Source: Diogma glabrata (taxonomy: Eukaryota; Arthropoda; Insecta; Diptera; Cylindrotomidae). From it: a stretch of 64,000 bases of DNA. Of the stretch, positions 1-11,729 are shown piece after piece. The position numbers were made by a program, and so were the translations under genes. Within the stretch, counting starts at the first letter, position 1, and each line of letters begins with the position of its first letter. Location of the stretch: positions 149,623,197 to 149,687,196 of the forward strand of contig OY856188.1 of the NCBI GenBank assembly GCA_963693315.1, in the 5' to 3' direction. The notes under the pieces are model-generated. The model saw only the letters and a list, made by a program, of their open reading frames with translations, was not told the origin of the DNA and searched no databases.

Positions 1-179
1 AATACTTAATTTTTTTCATTAAATATGATAAAATCGGTTGTATTGTAACAGCAATTATTACACATAGTAGATTAACTGTGCCAAGGTTGCTTATCTTGTT
101 CGATTTAATTATTGTTCAACTGTTTTGCTTAGTTTGCCTTTATTAGACATTGTAAATTAATAATTAACAGCTGATACTT

Positions 180-480
180 GTCAAATCAACTGTATAAATA
201 TGGAGGGGCTGAAATCTCACAGCTCTGAGATATCAAGACTTCGGTCTGGGTTAAGGTTTTTGATATAGTTTTCGGCAAAAAACTTTTATGAGGACATGGT
301 TTTTAGTTCTGGGCAGCGATGTACATCAAACATAACTCTTTGTTAAAGTACAAGTATTTTTTTTAATCTCTGTTTAGAAATTTATTACAAAACTAACACG
401 AAACATCAATACGATGCCGGAAAATTATAAAAGATCATAAATTAACATAATTTAGTGAAAAGATGATACAATCAGCAAAC
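180..480 (+). repeat. Interspersed repeat family D, left part (copy 1)
   Basis: This stretch begins near 'ggggctgaaatctcac' and runs through 'gaggacatgg' and 'aactaacacgaaac'. The same succession of blocks recurs on the plus strand at 31758-32060, with many substitutions. It has no convincing reading frame. The matching right-hand blocks are at 2040-2410 (here) and 32280-32560 (second copy), so the two loci look like decayed copies of one longer element whose middle is occupied here by tandem repeats. The element class is unknown to me. Confidence 0.6.
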
Positions 481-489
481 TACTCAAAA

Positions 490-1410
490 ACCTCTCCATT
501 TAGCGTTTCGAGAAAATATTACAAAATCACAAATTCATATTTCTTTCAAAATTCCAAAAATATTGTAAAAATTAAATAATCAAACTTTTTTCAAAATTCT
601 AAAAATATTCCAAAAATTATTACAAAATCAAAGATTAAACTTTTTTCAAAAATTCTGAAAATATTGCAAAAATTATACAAAATCAAAAATTGAAACTTTT
701 TTCAAAATTCCAAAAATATTCCAAAAATTAGAATAAAATCAAATATTTAAACTTTTTCTAAATTCTAATAATATTCCAAAAATTCTTAAAAATTCAAAAA
801 TTCAAACTTTTTCCAAAACTCTAAAAATATTACAAAAATTATAACAATATCAAAAATTGAAACCTTTTCCAAAATTATAAAAATTAAAATAAAATCAAAA
901 ATTTAAAATTTTTCAAAATTCTAAAATTATTCCAAAAATTCTTACAAAATCAAAAATTGAAACTTTTTCAAAATTCCAAAAATATTCAAAAACTATAACA
1001 AATTCCAAAATGTCCATGTCCAATTTCATTTTTAATTATATTTTCAGCAAACTATTCAAAAACCTTCAATTTAGCGATTCGAGAAAATATTACAAAATCA
1101 CAAATTCATATTTCTTTCAAAATTCCAAAAATATTGTAAAAATTATAATAAAATCAAACTTTTTTCAACATTCTAAAAATATTCCAAAAATTATTACAAA
1201 ATCAAAAATTGAAACTTTTTTCAAAGTTCCAAAAATATTCCAAAAATTCTTACAAAATCAAAAATTAAAACTTCGTCCAAAATTCTAAAAATATTGCAAA
1301 AATTATTACAAAATCAAAAATACAACCTTTTTTCAAAATTCCAAAAAAAATTTAAAAACTATAACAAATTAAAAAATTTCCATGTCCAAATTCATTTTCA
1401 ATTACATTTA
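490..1410. repeat. AT-rich nested tandem repeat
   Basis: A module of about 60 bp, built around 'aaaatattccaaaaatt' and 'acaaaatcaaaaattgaaac', is repeated many times with drift. A higher-order duplication is also visible: the block starting 'cagcaaactactcaaaaacc' (from about 474) recurs near 1047, and 'tttccatgtccaa' occurs near 1011 and 1378. The open frames at 1010-1479 are lysine/asparagine/phenylalanine-rich by-products of the repeat and are not genes. Confidence 0.75.
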
Positions 1411-1469
1411 CGTCATAAAAACAGCTACATTTTTTTCCCCAAAAAATTGGCTAAAAAAATCAATGAAAT

Positions 1470-1945
1470 CATTTATTGACACGCTTGACATTATTTTTTT
1501 GACAAACTTATAATGCCATAATTCTCTATAATAATAATATATTTTCATGTTATACAAATTATTAAATTAATTTTTTTCCAAAAACTTGGGTAAAAAAATA
1601 AATAAAAATCTTTCTTTTGACACACTTGACAACATTTTTTTGACAAACTTATAATACCATAGTTCTCAATAATAATAATAAAATTTCATTTCAAACAAAA
1701 TTTTAATTTAATTATTTTTTCCAAAAAATTGGGTAAAAAAATAAATAAAAATCTTTTTTTGACACACTTGACAACATTTTTTTGACAAACTTATAATGCC
1801 ATAGTTCGCAATAATAAAATAAAATTTCAGTTCGAACAAAATTTTAATTTAATTTTTTTCCAAAAAATTGGGTAAAAAAATAAATAAAAATCTTTCTTTT
1901 GACACACTTGACAACATTTTTTTGACAAACTTATAATGCAGTAAT
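1470..1945. repeat. Tandem repeat, unit about 141 bp
   Basis: The anchor 'gacaaacttataat' occurs at 1501, 1642, 1784 and 1924, giving spacings of 141, 142 and 140 bases. Each unit also carries 'aattgggtaaaaaaataaat' and 'gacacacttgacaa' (the first unit is more diverged). The array is embedded in the family D repeat, and the TGACACACTTGAC word also appears just downstream near 2064. Confidence 0.85.
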
Positions 1946-2039
1946 CTAGATTTTGGTCTCACATACCAATCCCGACCATCAAGATTTCTCCAAATTTAAT
2001 GTTTCTACTTGTAATCACTTAAAATGATCGATTTTTAAG

Positions 2040-2410
2040 CAAAAAATATGCAAATTTCCATGTTTTGACACACTTGACGATTTTTTTGACACACTTCCGG
2101 TACAGTTATCAAACACATCGTCCTTTCGGCTCTTCCCATTGAGTAAACCTATTTTTAGAAAAAAAAAATTTTGAAATCCGTCCAGCGGTTTTCTAGATTT
2201 CGTCGGTTGTGACGGCCGGACGGCCTACAGACAGACACACATTTTTTTTTTTTTGCTTTTTTAGAATCAGTATGTCCTAAAACGTCGAGAAATGCCAAAA
2301 AAAGTGGGGGTAAGAATTTCACTTTGAGCTCATGAATGTAATACTTAGGTCTTTCAGACCGAAGTAACTTTCAGACCGAAGTAACTTTCAGACCGAAGTA
2401 ATTAACTTCT
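2040..2410 (+). repeat. Interspersed repeat family D, right part (copy 1)
   Basis: Contains 'gagtaaacctatttttaga', 'tccagcggttttct', 'cctaaaacgtcgagaaatgc' and 'aagaatttcactt'. These blocks recur in the same order at 32280-32560. A shifted relative of the first half also appears in inverse orientation at 32590-32970. At the end, a 17-base unit 'tttcagaccgaagtaac' is repeated three times (about 2353-2400). Confidence 0.6.
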
Positions 2411-3960
2411 AGATATGGGAAGTTATTGTTTTTGGGTCGATCTTCGACATCGGAATTTTTATGATATCCTTACGTTTCATGACCTTCTGAAGCTGTTTGG
2501 ACAATTTTTAGCTGACAGTCTGTATGTCTGTGTGTGTGTGTGTATGCGTATGTATCGCTTTATGTGGATCAATTTTTGTTCAACGCTTTCTCAACAACGG
2601 ATGGCTCGATTTCAACGAAAATGGTCACAATCGATGTGTCGTAGCGTAAATTAGAGCCTAGTCCTTTTCTACCTAAATTAAATCATTTGTTTTTTAGTGG
2701 TTTCCAAAAAACTGAAAATCATCTCTTGCAAATATCATGAGAATAAATAATGAAATCAAGGTCATTGAACTACAACATTGTTTGTGAACATGTCAGACAT
2801 TTATAATGACATTGGTATAAGCCAGGGGTAGCGAACATTTTCAGTACGCGTGCCAAAAAAGTTAAATCTATTTTTATAAAGTTGCTCACGTGCCAAGCTA
2901 TTTGTAATATTAAAAAATACAATTATTACAAATAAAATTAAAACAACGTTTGCAGAATATTATTAACAAAAATTAAAATCTGCAATAAAATTCTTTAAGA
3001 TTAAATTAAAATATAAATATTAATATAAAGTTTAAGTTAATTAATGCGATTTTTGTTGTTGCATCTTGAATGACAAATATTTTTGATAGGGTTGGTAATT
3101 CGTCGCTTTTAACAGAATGCATGCCAAGCTAGATTTATCAATCATTCTATTTCTCAAGCTTTCCTATACTATAAAATAGTAGTCCCTTCCTATAAAATAA
3201 AATTGATTTGGGCTATGGTGCCCAATTATCGCAATTTAAAGTTGAATAAATAATACATAAAAATTGGCTGAAAAACTGGGTAAAATAATTCAAAATTTTT
3301 TTTTGATAAAATTCATTTGAAAATTTTAAAATTCATCAAAACTATCCTTTGTAAATTCATTTCCGAGAATAATAACTCTCACGCATATGTGGATGAAAAA
3401 ATTGACAATACACCTAATTCTGTTTTTACACGAAAGATATGTTCCAGAGAAAGACGTGTAAAAAAAATTCGTATAAAAATATACATTGAATATATGAAAA
3501 AATGGAGGATTGGTTCCACTCTCGAGAAATCAGTACAAAAAATATTGAACACGCTGTTGCATTGACTGATACCATCCATCAGTTCCGAAAATATAGTACG
3601 CTTATGCTAGCAGGCTAGCTGTTGCCACAAATTAGTTATAACTTTAGAAAAATTTGTTAAATAAAAGTAGAACTTTAGTAATTTTATCGAAAGTGTTAAA
3701 CCAAAAATTGGGATATGCAGAATTATTGTGAGTTTTTAACACTTCACCGCTTCGCAATTACAAAATTTGGCTGCTGATCCAATTTCAGTATTCAGGCCAA
3801 AACGAAAACAAAATACAAAAAAGTCGGTCAAGTGCGAATAAAAGTCGCTCGTCGAGGGTTCCGTAAACGTAAAAGAACAAAGTATCAAAAATAACTGACA
3901 AAGTTGTGTTGTATGTAGTCTTTCTATTGCCAAATCATAAGGACATACAAAATGAATATT
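2411..3960. other. No recognisable gene; AT-rich, unassigned
   Basis: Nothing here could be assigned to a gene. The 79-codon open frame at 2415-2654 includes a short (TG)n run and resembles no family I know. Near 2822 the sequence 'caggggtagcgaacat' resembles the terminal inverted repeat of some hAT transposons, but no facing partner was found nearby. The opposed open frames at 3317-3579 lie in AT-rich sequence without codon structure I trust. Confidence 0.5.
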
Positions 3961-6510
3961 TCCTCATAAACGTTAAACGATTGTGCAATCAGCTTCCATT
4001 TATTTTGTTCCATGACTAGTTGACCCCAGTTTGGACATCCTGTATCACGAAGGTCTTGTATGATGTCATCACGTCAACGTTGTCTGGGTCTACCTCTCCA
4101 ACAAACACCAGCTGGTTGTTGTTGAGATGCTTTTTTTATCATTCTATCTAGTGGAGCCCTTTCTACATGACCAAACCATCTAATCAGGTCGGATTTAATG
4201 AATCCTATTATATCGCATTGAATCCTATTATATTCATTCGGATTCTTTACTGATTTTCAGCTACTTTGCATGGACCATAACTTCTTCGCATGACTTTCCT
4301 CTCGATTGTTGATAGAATTCTTCAGTCGGTGCGATTCAGTGTCCAGATTTCACTTCTGAAGGTAGGCGAATTAATGCTTTGTAAAGTGCGACCGCTAAAG
4401 AGATTTTGATCGCAGAAGTTTTAAGTATGCGTTAAAAAACTCTGTATGCGGCAGTGACAAGGGCTTTGATATATGCCTGCTAATTTGACGATGTTTTTAC
4501 AGACCCGAGGTATTTGATGATTTCCACGCGTTCCACTTTAGAGTCGCCTGTATCCAGATTTCCGGGAGTTATGTTCCTAAATTAGAAGTTGTTAGAAGTT
4601 TAGTTTTGCCAGTGTTGATGCAGAATCTAAGACGTTTAGCATTTCTTTTAAGCTGTGAGCTTATCCTTAATATCACTTGTTCTACGTCCGAGAAGCGCAA
4701 TATCATCTGCGTAGCCAAGAATTTGCTTCTGATTTTTTTTATCGCGTTCTCAAACGCCAAATTAAATAGTACGGGCGCGAGTGCATCACCTTGTCGAACA
4801 CCCGATGTTATATCGAAAGGACCAAAAACTGTTGTTGTCGCGGATGATACTCTCATATGCTTGCTTAAAATCAACGTAGAGCTAGTGGATGCTGATGTTG
4901 TACTCCCAACATTTTTTCCAGAATCATCCTTCCTTAAAGCAAAACATTGATATATACCCACACTGATAGTCATCGATGATCGATTTGACGAACAGGATGA
5001 GTCGAATCAGTACGAAATTCGCTAATATTTTATATGCAGTGAGCAGCAATGTGATGTCACGATAATTCGCACACTTTAGACGGTCACCTATCTTATGTAG
5101 CGGAACAATGAGAGCTGTTTTTCATTCTGCAGGTAGTTCTTCTTCGTCCCAGATCGCAAAAACTAGATCGTATATACGTGAGACAATAAAAAGCTTCTCC
5201 TCCATTTTTTAAATAGTTCTGCGGGAATTCCATTGATACCTGGTGATATCCCATTTTTTAGATTTTAAATGGCAGCTTCTACTTCTTCTACTGCTGGGTA
5301 AGGGACAAAAATTTCGTCACATCACGGAGCAATTGCTCGAACAGGATCAATTTCAGCGCTATACGGCCAGCACATCACGTTCATTTGTTGTAAGTTGGTT
5401 GTTTCCATTTTTTAACGACTGTGGATCTTGGGTGGAAATCTTTTGTCAGATTTTGCACATTGGCAAAACACTCTTTCGAATTTCCATTAGACACTTGGTG
5501 GTTGATGTTTTCGATACAACTCTTCATATGTTCGCGTTTCTTTTCCGTAGAAGTTTTGCTGAGGATTTCGGGGCGCATAGATAATCAGCTTGGAAGCTTC
5601 AGGTGTCCCTTGCTAACCATTTTTCTCGCTTATGTTCAACGCTTTAGCGGCGATCGTCGTCGAACCATTCGTTGCGTGATTTCCATGGTTGTTTTCCAAT
5701 TGTAGTTGGTGCTGGGGCTGCAATGGTTGATTGAAGCGTTTGCCATTCTTCTTCTAGGTTAAATGGCATCTCAGAAGAGATGTCATGCTCTTCCACGTTT
5801 CAGAAAATATTTCCTGATATCTCCTTAGTGTTTTCGGATGTTTAAATGCATCGAAATTCCAGCGCACGGCCTTTTTTACTTGTCTATTAGAGGTAGATGA
5901 TAACTTGCACTTGTAATTAAGGGTCACGAGCATATGATCGGTGTCCATATCAGCACCTCTGTATGATAAAACGGCACTTACACTTGTAAAGTGTCTCTTT
6001 GAGAACACTTAATCGATTTGGTTTTCCGTTCTTCCGTCATTTGATTATCATGTTGCCTTGTAGATTTTCTTGTGAGGGTAGAAAGTGTTTGAAATAACTA
6101 GATCATGATGTTAGGACCGATATGTGTTTTAAGTTCTGCACTTCTACCAATTTGAGTATTGAAGTCACCTACCACGATTTTTTATCGTGCTGCGGAATGT
6201 TATTGATGACTTCTTCAAGGTATCACAGCTCTTTTACGTCATCTGCTTTGTCTTCAGTAGGTGCATGAACATTGAGGATCGTTACATTAAATTCTTGCGT
6301 AAGAATTCTTAGTGTGAATATCTGCATATTAATAAGGCAAAAGTCGATGATATGTTGATTTACGTGATCATGTATGAGAAAACTAACTCCAAAGTCCCCT
6401 CCTTTTTCGGCTGGGAGCGGGCGGCTGTTTTCAATCAAGTGGCACGTTATATAAACGTGTAAAAAGATTATTCTGATGACTTTAACATTAGAACGGACCA
6501 ATTCACGAAA
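3960..6510 (-). pseudogene. Decayed RTE-like LINE (endonuclease + reverse transcriptase)
   Basis: On the minus strand, broken frames read in the order expected for an RTE-type non-LTR element. Endonuclease pieces lie at 6223-6501 (a block like 'TILNVHAPTEDKADD') and 5754-6008 ('GADMDTDHMLV', the SDH-like C-terminal motif of the apurinic endonuclease). A reverse transcriptase piece lies at 4569-4973 ('SGVRQGDALAPVLFNLAFE', the RTE-style motif 4 region). The C-terminal tail near 4000-4090 reads 'RDDIIQDLRDTGCPNWGQL' when translated across a stop. The frame changes many times and stops interrupt it, so this is a fossil. RTE is my best placement; a related Jockey-group lineage is possible. Confidence 0.8.
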
Positions 6511-6659
6511 ATTTGGGTTGGACCTGAGGTTAACACCCTAACCCCGAAAAAAACTTTGTTAAATTTAGAAATCAGAAAAACAATAACAAATCTGGACAAA
6601 AAATAGAATTTTACCTGTACGTGAAAAAGGACAGACTACCGAGCGCATTCTGAGCACGC

Positions 6660-7060
6660 TTGATGCTCTAATATGTCTAGAAACAGAGGGGGGTACGCGG
6701 TACATACAACAATATTTCTCTTATTGCCGTGCATGCACCTACCTTAGACCGTCGACGAGGAAGATACTTTCTACATACCACTGGAAGAGGTTAAGAAACA
6801 AATGCCAACAAGCGACTTCATTATGGTACTTGGTGACTTTAATGGGAAGTTTTGAAGAGATATTTGAAACGAATGATAATGTTGAGATAATGACTGAGTT
6901 TATATTATCAAATAAATTAAGAATTTCCAATACTTTTCTCATCGATCGATTCATAAGCAGACTTGGGTCTCACCGAATGAAAAAACTTGAAATCAAATTG
7001 ATCACGTCAAAGTTTTTCCCTTCACTTGTTTTATTACTAATTTTCAAAATTTATTTTGGT
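6660..7060 (+). pseudogene. RTE-like endonuclease fragment, plus strand
   Basis: Translating the plus strand over several frames gives, in order, an 'AVHTTIFLL' block, a 'VDEEDTFYIPLEEV' block, 'MVLGDFNGK' (the GDFN catalytic motif of apurinic-type LINE endonucleases, near 6825-6850), 'NKLRISNTF', and then 'TWVSPNEKT' followed by a stop and 'NQIDHV' near 6960-7010. The order matches an RTE endonuclease. It lies head to head with the minus-strand fossil just to its left, so it comes from a separate insertion or an inversion. Confidence 0.72.
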
Positions 7061-7309
7061 TAAACAACTGCGCCATGTTGTGTTATTATTTAAATGAAAT
7101 AAAGAAGAGTTTACAATTTAGGTTTCTTTATTAACCACCTTGATCATACTGCTTTTATAAAAGTTTTGTTTATGTTAATTTTACTTTATACAAATGCAAT
7201 TCACAATTGCTCGTTAGCAAGTTCACAATGATAGTTATTTCATAATGAGCGACATTAGTTTAAACCTTCAAACGAGCACTGTATTTTAAATATGTAACAG
7301 TTGCAATTT

Positions 7310-7600
7310 GTTTTATGGTTTGTTGTGAAGTTCCGCAGTTACATTGAGGGGATTCTAAATGATCCACTTGTAGAAAGAATCAGCACAACTTCCATGATTC
7401 GTTCTTTTTCGGATTAGTGTAGTCCAGTTATGACGTGGCAGATCGAAACCAGGTTGGGTAATAGAAAGGTCAGGTATGTTGTAATGATTCCAGAAGGTGT
7501 CCCAGGAATCCAAGATATTAAAATTTGTTTCCAGCAGGTTGCATGCATTTGTATATGGAGATTTTCTTGACTTCAATCGACAACGTGCAAGGGTAACGTG
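7310..7600 (-). pseudogene. LINE reverse transcriptase C-terminal fragment
   Basis: The minus-strand frame at 7355-7576 reads 'QPGFDLPRHNWTTLIRKRTN' followed by 'HGSCADSFYKW'. After a frameshift, 'ESPQCNCGTSQQTIKQI' follows at about 7310-7350. This is the PGFxLPR..W..LNR.RT..GRC....KW.....CxCG arrangement found at the C-terminus of several insect LINE polyproteins. It is only a fragment, so the clade is uncertain. Confidence 0.75.
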
Positions 7601-7827
7601 ATGTTGTTCGTTACCTTTTTATGTTCACGCATGAGCGCATGCGAGCGTCTGAGTGCAGGCAGAGCGATATAGTAAAAAGAACAAAGGATATAGTAAAACT
7701 ATAGTGAAAAGAACAAACACAACACAAAACTATCTTGGTTTGCAAGAAATAATAATTAAAGTTTTATAAAATACAAATCAGTCGACCACAGCTGTCAAAG
7801 TTTTTTCGGAAAATACAGGTACAATTG

Positions 7828-8027
7828 NNNNNNNNNNNNNNNNNNNNNNNNNNNNNNNNNNNNNNNNNNNNNNNNNNNNNNNNNNNNNNNNNNNNNNNNN
7901 NNNNNNNNNNNNNNNNNNNNNNNNNNNNNNNNNNNNNNNNNNNNNNNNNNNNNNNNNNNNNNNNNNNNNNNNNNNNNNNNNNNNNNNNNNNNNNNNNNNN
8001 NNNNNNNNNNNNNNNNNNNNNNNNNNN
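7828..8027. other. Assembly gap (200 N)
   Basis: Exactly 200 consecutive N characters. The round length suggests a scaffold gap of unknown true size. Open frames spanning it are meaningless. Confidence 0.99.
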
Positions 8028-8029
8028 TT

Positions 8030-8690
8030 CAAAAACTCTGGAGCTGTGTTGAACTGCCGTTTGCCTAATATCATCTTTTCTATGCAATTATTAAATGGAA
8101 GATTTGAAGTAGATTTGCTTTAATACTCATATACCAGCCCTTACAATCTGATAGCCAATACAGGTCTCAAAAGAAAAAAATCAACAACAGATTTATTGAG
8201 GTATATAGTCCATTGTTGAAGCATTGTGTTTGAAAAAGATGGTAAAACTTGCCGAGATGTTTAATTTCCAAGAATTCGATCGAACTACGTATGTCAATTT
8301 GATCAACAAGCTCGTTCCGGATATGATTTTTACCCATTCTTGGAGAAACTCATTCAAAATTTACTGAATGTGACCCATATATCACACTGGTCTAATCAAT
8401 GTCTTGTATAACTTGAGTTTGGTGTTAGTTGACACATCCGGTTATCCATGGAGAGGTTTAACCAAGTAGAAAGTTTGATTACCAGCAGCGATTTGCAGCA
8501 AGTCTCACTCATTACAGATTCACTCACTCATTACAGCAGAGTTTCTGAATCTGGACTTGGAGCCAGAAGAATAGCACCACATCTCGTCGCTACAACAACA
8601 ACAACATTACAGCAAGTTCAAATTACAGCATTACAACAAGTTCAAATAATCTTAGGATGTTATATCTCGATATAACCATGTGCAATATTA
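8030..8690. other. Unassigned sequence with a possible LINE snippet
   Basis: Mostly unassigned. Near 8270-8370 a short stretch ('caatttgatcaacaagctcg') matches the word order of the LINE fossil at 30130-30170, so it may be a small reverse transcriptase snippet of that CR1/Jockey-like family. The serine/threonine/glutamine-rich frame at 8448-8675 arises from short repeats such as 'ttacagcaagttcaaa' and is not supported as a gene. Confidence 0.4.
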
Positions 8691-9560
8691 CGTTTTAATT
8701 TTAACAGCGCCGCTTCTAATGCCTCTTTGGTGGGTTTGTCTTGTATAGCTCCCCATCTTCGTTTTGAATAGCGCGATCTATTTTGAGGTCCCTTCTTTAA
8801 GGTTTTAGCCTGTTAAAAGAAGTTTCGCGATTGAATGTTTCTTATTAAAGCTTTCAATTTCCTCACACTTGATCTTTTACCATTCGGTCTTCGTTCATCT
8901 ACATAGCTTTGTAACGGCTTGTTTAGCCAGTTTATAGTTCTCCTTCGTGAACTTTGTGTTAAGTCCTTGTAGACATCTCAGATAGCATTCTCTTTTGTAT
9001 TGGATAGCGTCAAGACATGCTTGAATCAGACACGGTTCCTGGGAGTGGTTTTGTGCTGGTCCAAGTTTTCCCTCAGTAGCGCTTAAAACGGCATCTTTGA
9101 GTAAATATACTATAACTTATTGACGTCTCCATTAATAGTTTCTGATTTCTCCAATGTTTCGGCAGTATAGTTTTGATATCTCTCGTCAATTTCAGCATTC
9201 TACGTGATGATGTTAAACCGTTTCCATATAATGAATTTTGAAAAGCTTGGATTTGGAAAGTGGAACCTTATCTTAGCACATACAAGGAAGTGGTCACTTC
9301 CAATGTAGGCACCTCTAAAGAACACGCATCCAGAACGCTGAGAAGAAACGTGCTGTTAATTTGATTTCGAATCGGTGTTTCCATTCGGTGAGATATCTCA
9401 TAATGAAGTTGCAGGTTATGTTTGTTTCATAACCTCTTACAGCGCTGTGTATAAAGTATCCTTCTCGTCGACGGACTTAGCTTCAGTAATTGCATGCGAT
9501 AAGAGAAATATTGTTGTATGTACCGGCGTGCTGCGTAGCAGATTTTCTTTGAGATGATGT
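8690..9560 (-). pseudogene. RTE-like LINE fragment (endonuclease and linker), minus strand
   Basis: Minus-strand translation gives 'RRWGAIQDKPTKEALEAAL' near 8710-8770, 'FFRGAYIGSDHFLVCAKIRF' near 9260-9325 (the SDH motif ending the LINE endonuclease), and 'STPVHTTIFLL' with a 'VDEKDTLYTAL' block near 9450-9530. The last block is homologous to the plus-strand fragment at 6690-6790, so both belong to one family in opposite orientation. No frame is continuous. Confidence 0.72.
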
Positions 9561-9827
9561 ATAGAGATTATTGGCTGTATTATTTCTTGCTGAGCAATGA
9601 TATCCATTCTATACCTCTCAGCCTCTAATTCTAGACAGGTTAAGGTTATCAGGAAAACCTATTTACACCTTTATATAGCGAGCCGTTTGATCCAAGACAG
9701 ACGCCCTCCAAGCCGTGATGTAGCCTCATTGACTTTTGATTTTTTCATGGTATAAGATAACGCTTAATCATAAGTGAGCTTAATCAATCGCCAAATCTCC
9801 CAAAAATTTAACTGTAAATTTAAAATA

Positions 9828-10036
<209 letters not shown>

Positions 10037-10404
10037 AATCGATAAGTTTATCTGGTCGGAAACAAAAACATAGGAAAAAAAAGTCAACGTTAGTTTTTTT
10101 TACAAATGTCAAGCCCTAAAACAAACATTTACTTTTTCTATTAATTTTATAAAATTCAACGAGATGTGATATGAAATTGTAATCACATACGAAAAAATAA
10201 TTAAAATTTTTATGAGCATAACTTAAAAGATTATTGTTGTCATTAATTTTGTGATAAGTTTATTAGCATAATTTCAATTTCTTTCTCTTATTTTTTATAT
10301 TTTTTTCCATTGCACACAACGTAACGATCATCGAACCATCAATGATCTTGAATTATCAATCAACCTACTTTATTAAAAACTTATGTTTTAATAATTTTAA
10401 AAAG

Positions 10405-11681
10405 ATCGCATTCCCCAAACAGTCCTAGAAATGGTGGCGGTGGAATAGGACGTAACAATCAAACACCTAAGGGAAATATTAATAATGATGAACCCTCTTC
10501 AAAACGTCCTCAAGATTTAAATTATCATGTACGACAAGTAAAACATGCATTAACTCATTTTAAAGATGTGATTGTAAAAAATAAATTAGAAATGTTACCT
10601 GGAAATGGAACGGTTGTATTGGATATGATAAGTAATGTATATGTTGCGCTCAAGGCATATACTTTGAATGAAAATAGTAGCTCTCTTATATCAGCAACAA
10701 CTCATGTTTATTTGTCACTAGGCAAATTGATAAAATTCTGTGATGAAATACTGTTAAGTGAAGAGAATAGTGAAGAGAATAGTGCAACATTGAGTAAGGA
10801 AATCGCTAAAGAAATTGTTGATTTAGTAGAAAGTGCGGTTAATAATTTAGTGAAGATAGCTAACGAAAAACTAGAAGAACGTGAATCGGCAACAGGAATT
10901 ACTCCAAATAATCATAGTGGAATTAATGGTGGGAAAAAATTGATATGTAATACTTTACAGCGCCCAGCTATTGACGTTGTTGGACAACGAACATCTTTAC
11001 CAGATATTCCATTAACACCGCATGAACGTGATATACTAGAAAAAACATCAATAAAAACCGTACGAGCATCACATAGCACAGAAAGTATATTAAGAGATAC
11101 AAGTCCACCCCCAAAACCGCCGCTTCCATCTAATCGGCAGTCAATAGGAAGTAGGAATAGTGGTGGCGGTACAACAGATGATGATATAGTAAATGATGAT
11201 ACAATCGATCATTTAAATCCACCACCACTACCACCAAAACGACGTGTTAATACAATTAACAATCGATATAATAACAACAATAACTTTTCAATAACCTCAA
11301 CTGATTCAGACTGCATCATGAATGATCCATCATATTTATTACTTGGGTTAGATCGTATGTCAATGAGATCACGATCACCGGAAGATAATTCAAGTCTTTT
11401 AAGCGCAAGTGCAGGTTCCTTGGATTCAGCTTTAAATCATTCACGTGAAGAAGATGAACTGAGAACACTTACAATGCATGATCATTCATCGCTTGATGAA
11501 AAAGTTTCAACAAATGATTTAGATAAGATAAACACATCACATTCAGGCAATAGTTCTGTTATTAGTGGTGCAAATTCTACAAATCGATGGCCCGATGACA
11601 TCGAATGTAACGGTCCTTTATTATCGATAGCTAGCATTGCCCAAGTTGATGGATTGAGTAATCGTCATTCTAATGAATCTG
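10405..11681 (+). CDS. C3G: C3G (RapGEF1), coding exon 1 seen here: N-terminal domain and first Crk-binding motif
   Basis: C3G is a cytoplasmic exchange factor that loads GTP onto Rap1 and is recruited by Crk-family SH3 adaptors. This exon encodes about 425 residues. Residues from about 10520 onward ('VRQVKHALTHFKDVIVK', 'LEMLPGNG', 'THVYLSLGKLIKFCDEILL') match the helical N-terminal domain of vertebrate C3G, which is known to hold the enzyme inactive by contacting the REM domain. A polar region with 'PPPKPPLP' (about 11104-11130) and 'PPPLPPKRR' (11219-11245) follows; the latter is a PxLPxK Crk-SH3 ligand. The donor is G|gtaagt at 11682 (phase 1). The 5' boundary is uncertain: AG at 10403-10404 and at 10421-10422 both leave the frame open, and neither has a good pyrimidine tract. 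The true start codon lies in an upstream exon I did not find. Confidence 0.93.
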
Positions 11682-11729
11682 GTAAGTAGCTCTATCGTTT
11701 AATGTTTTTCTTTGACATTGATGTTTTTA

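Noticed and set aside
2820..3180. hAT element starting at 'caggggtagcgaacat'
   Set aside because: Only one end is visible; no facing terminal repeat or transposase found nearby.
7764..8087. Frames through the N run
   Set aside because: They cross an assembly gap; the amino acids are unknown.
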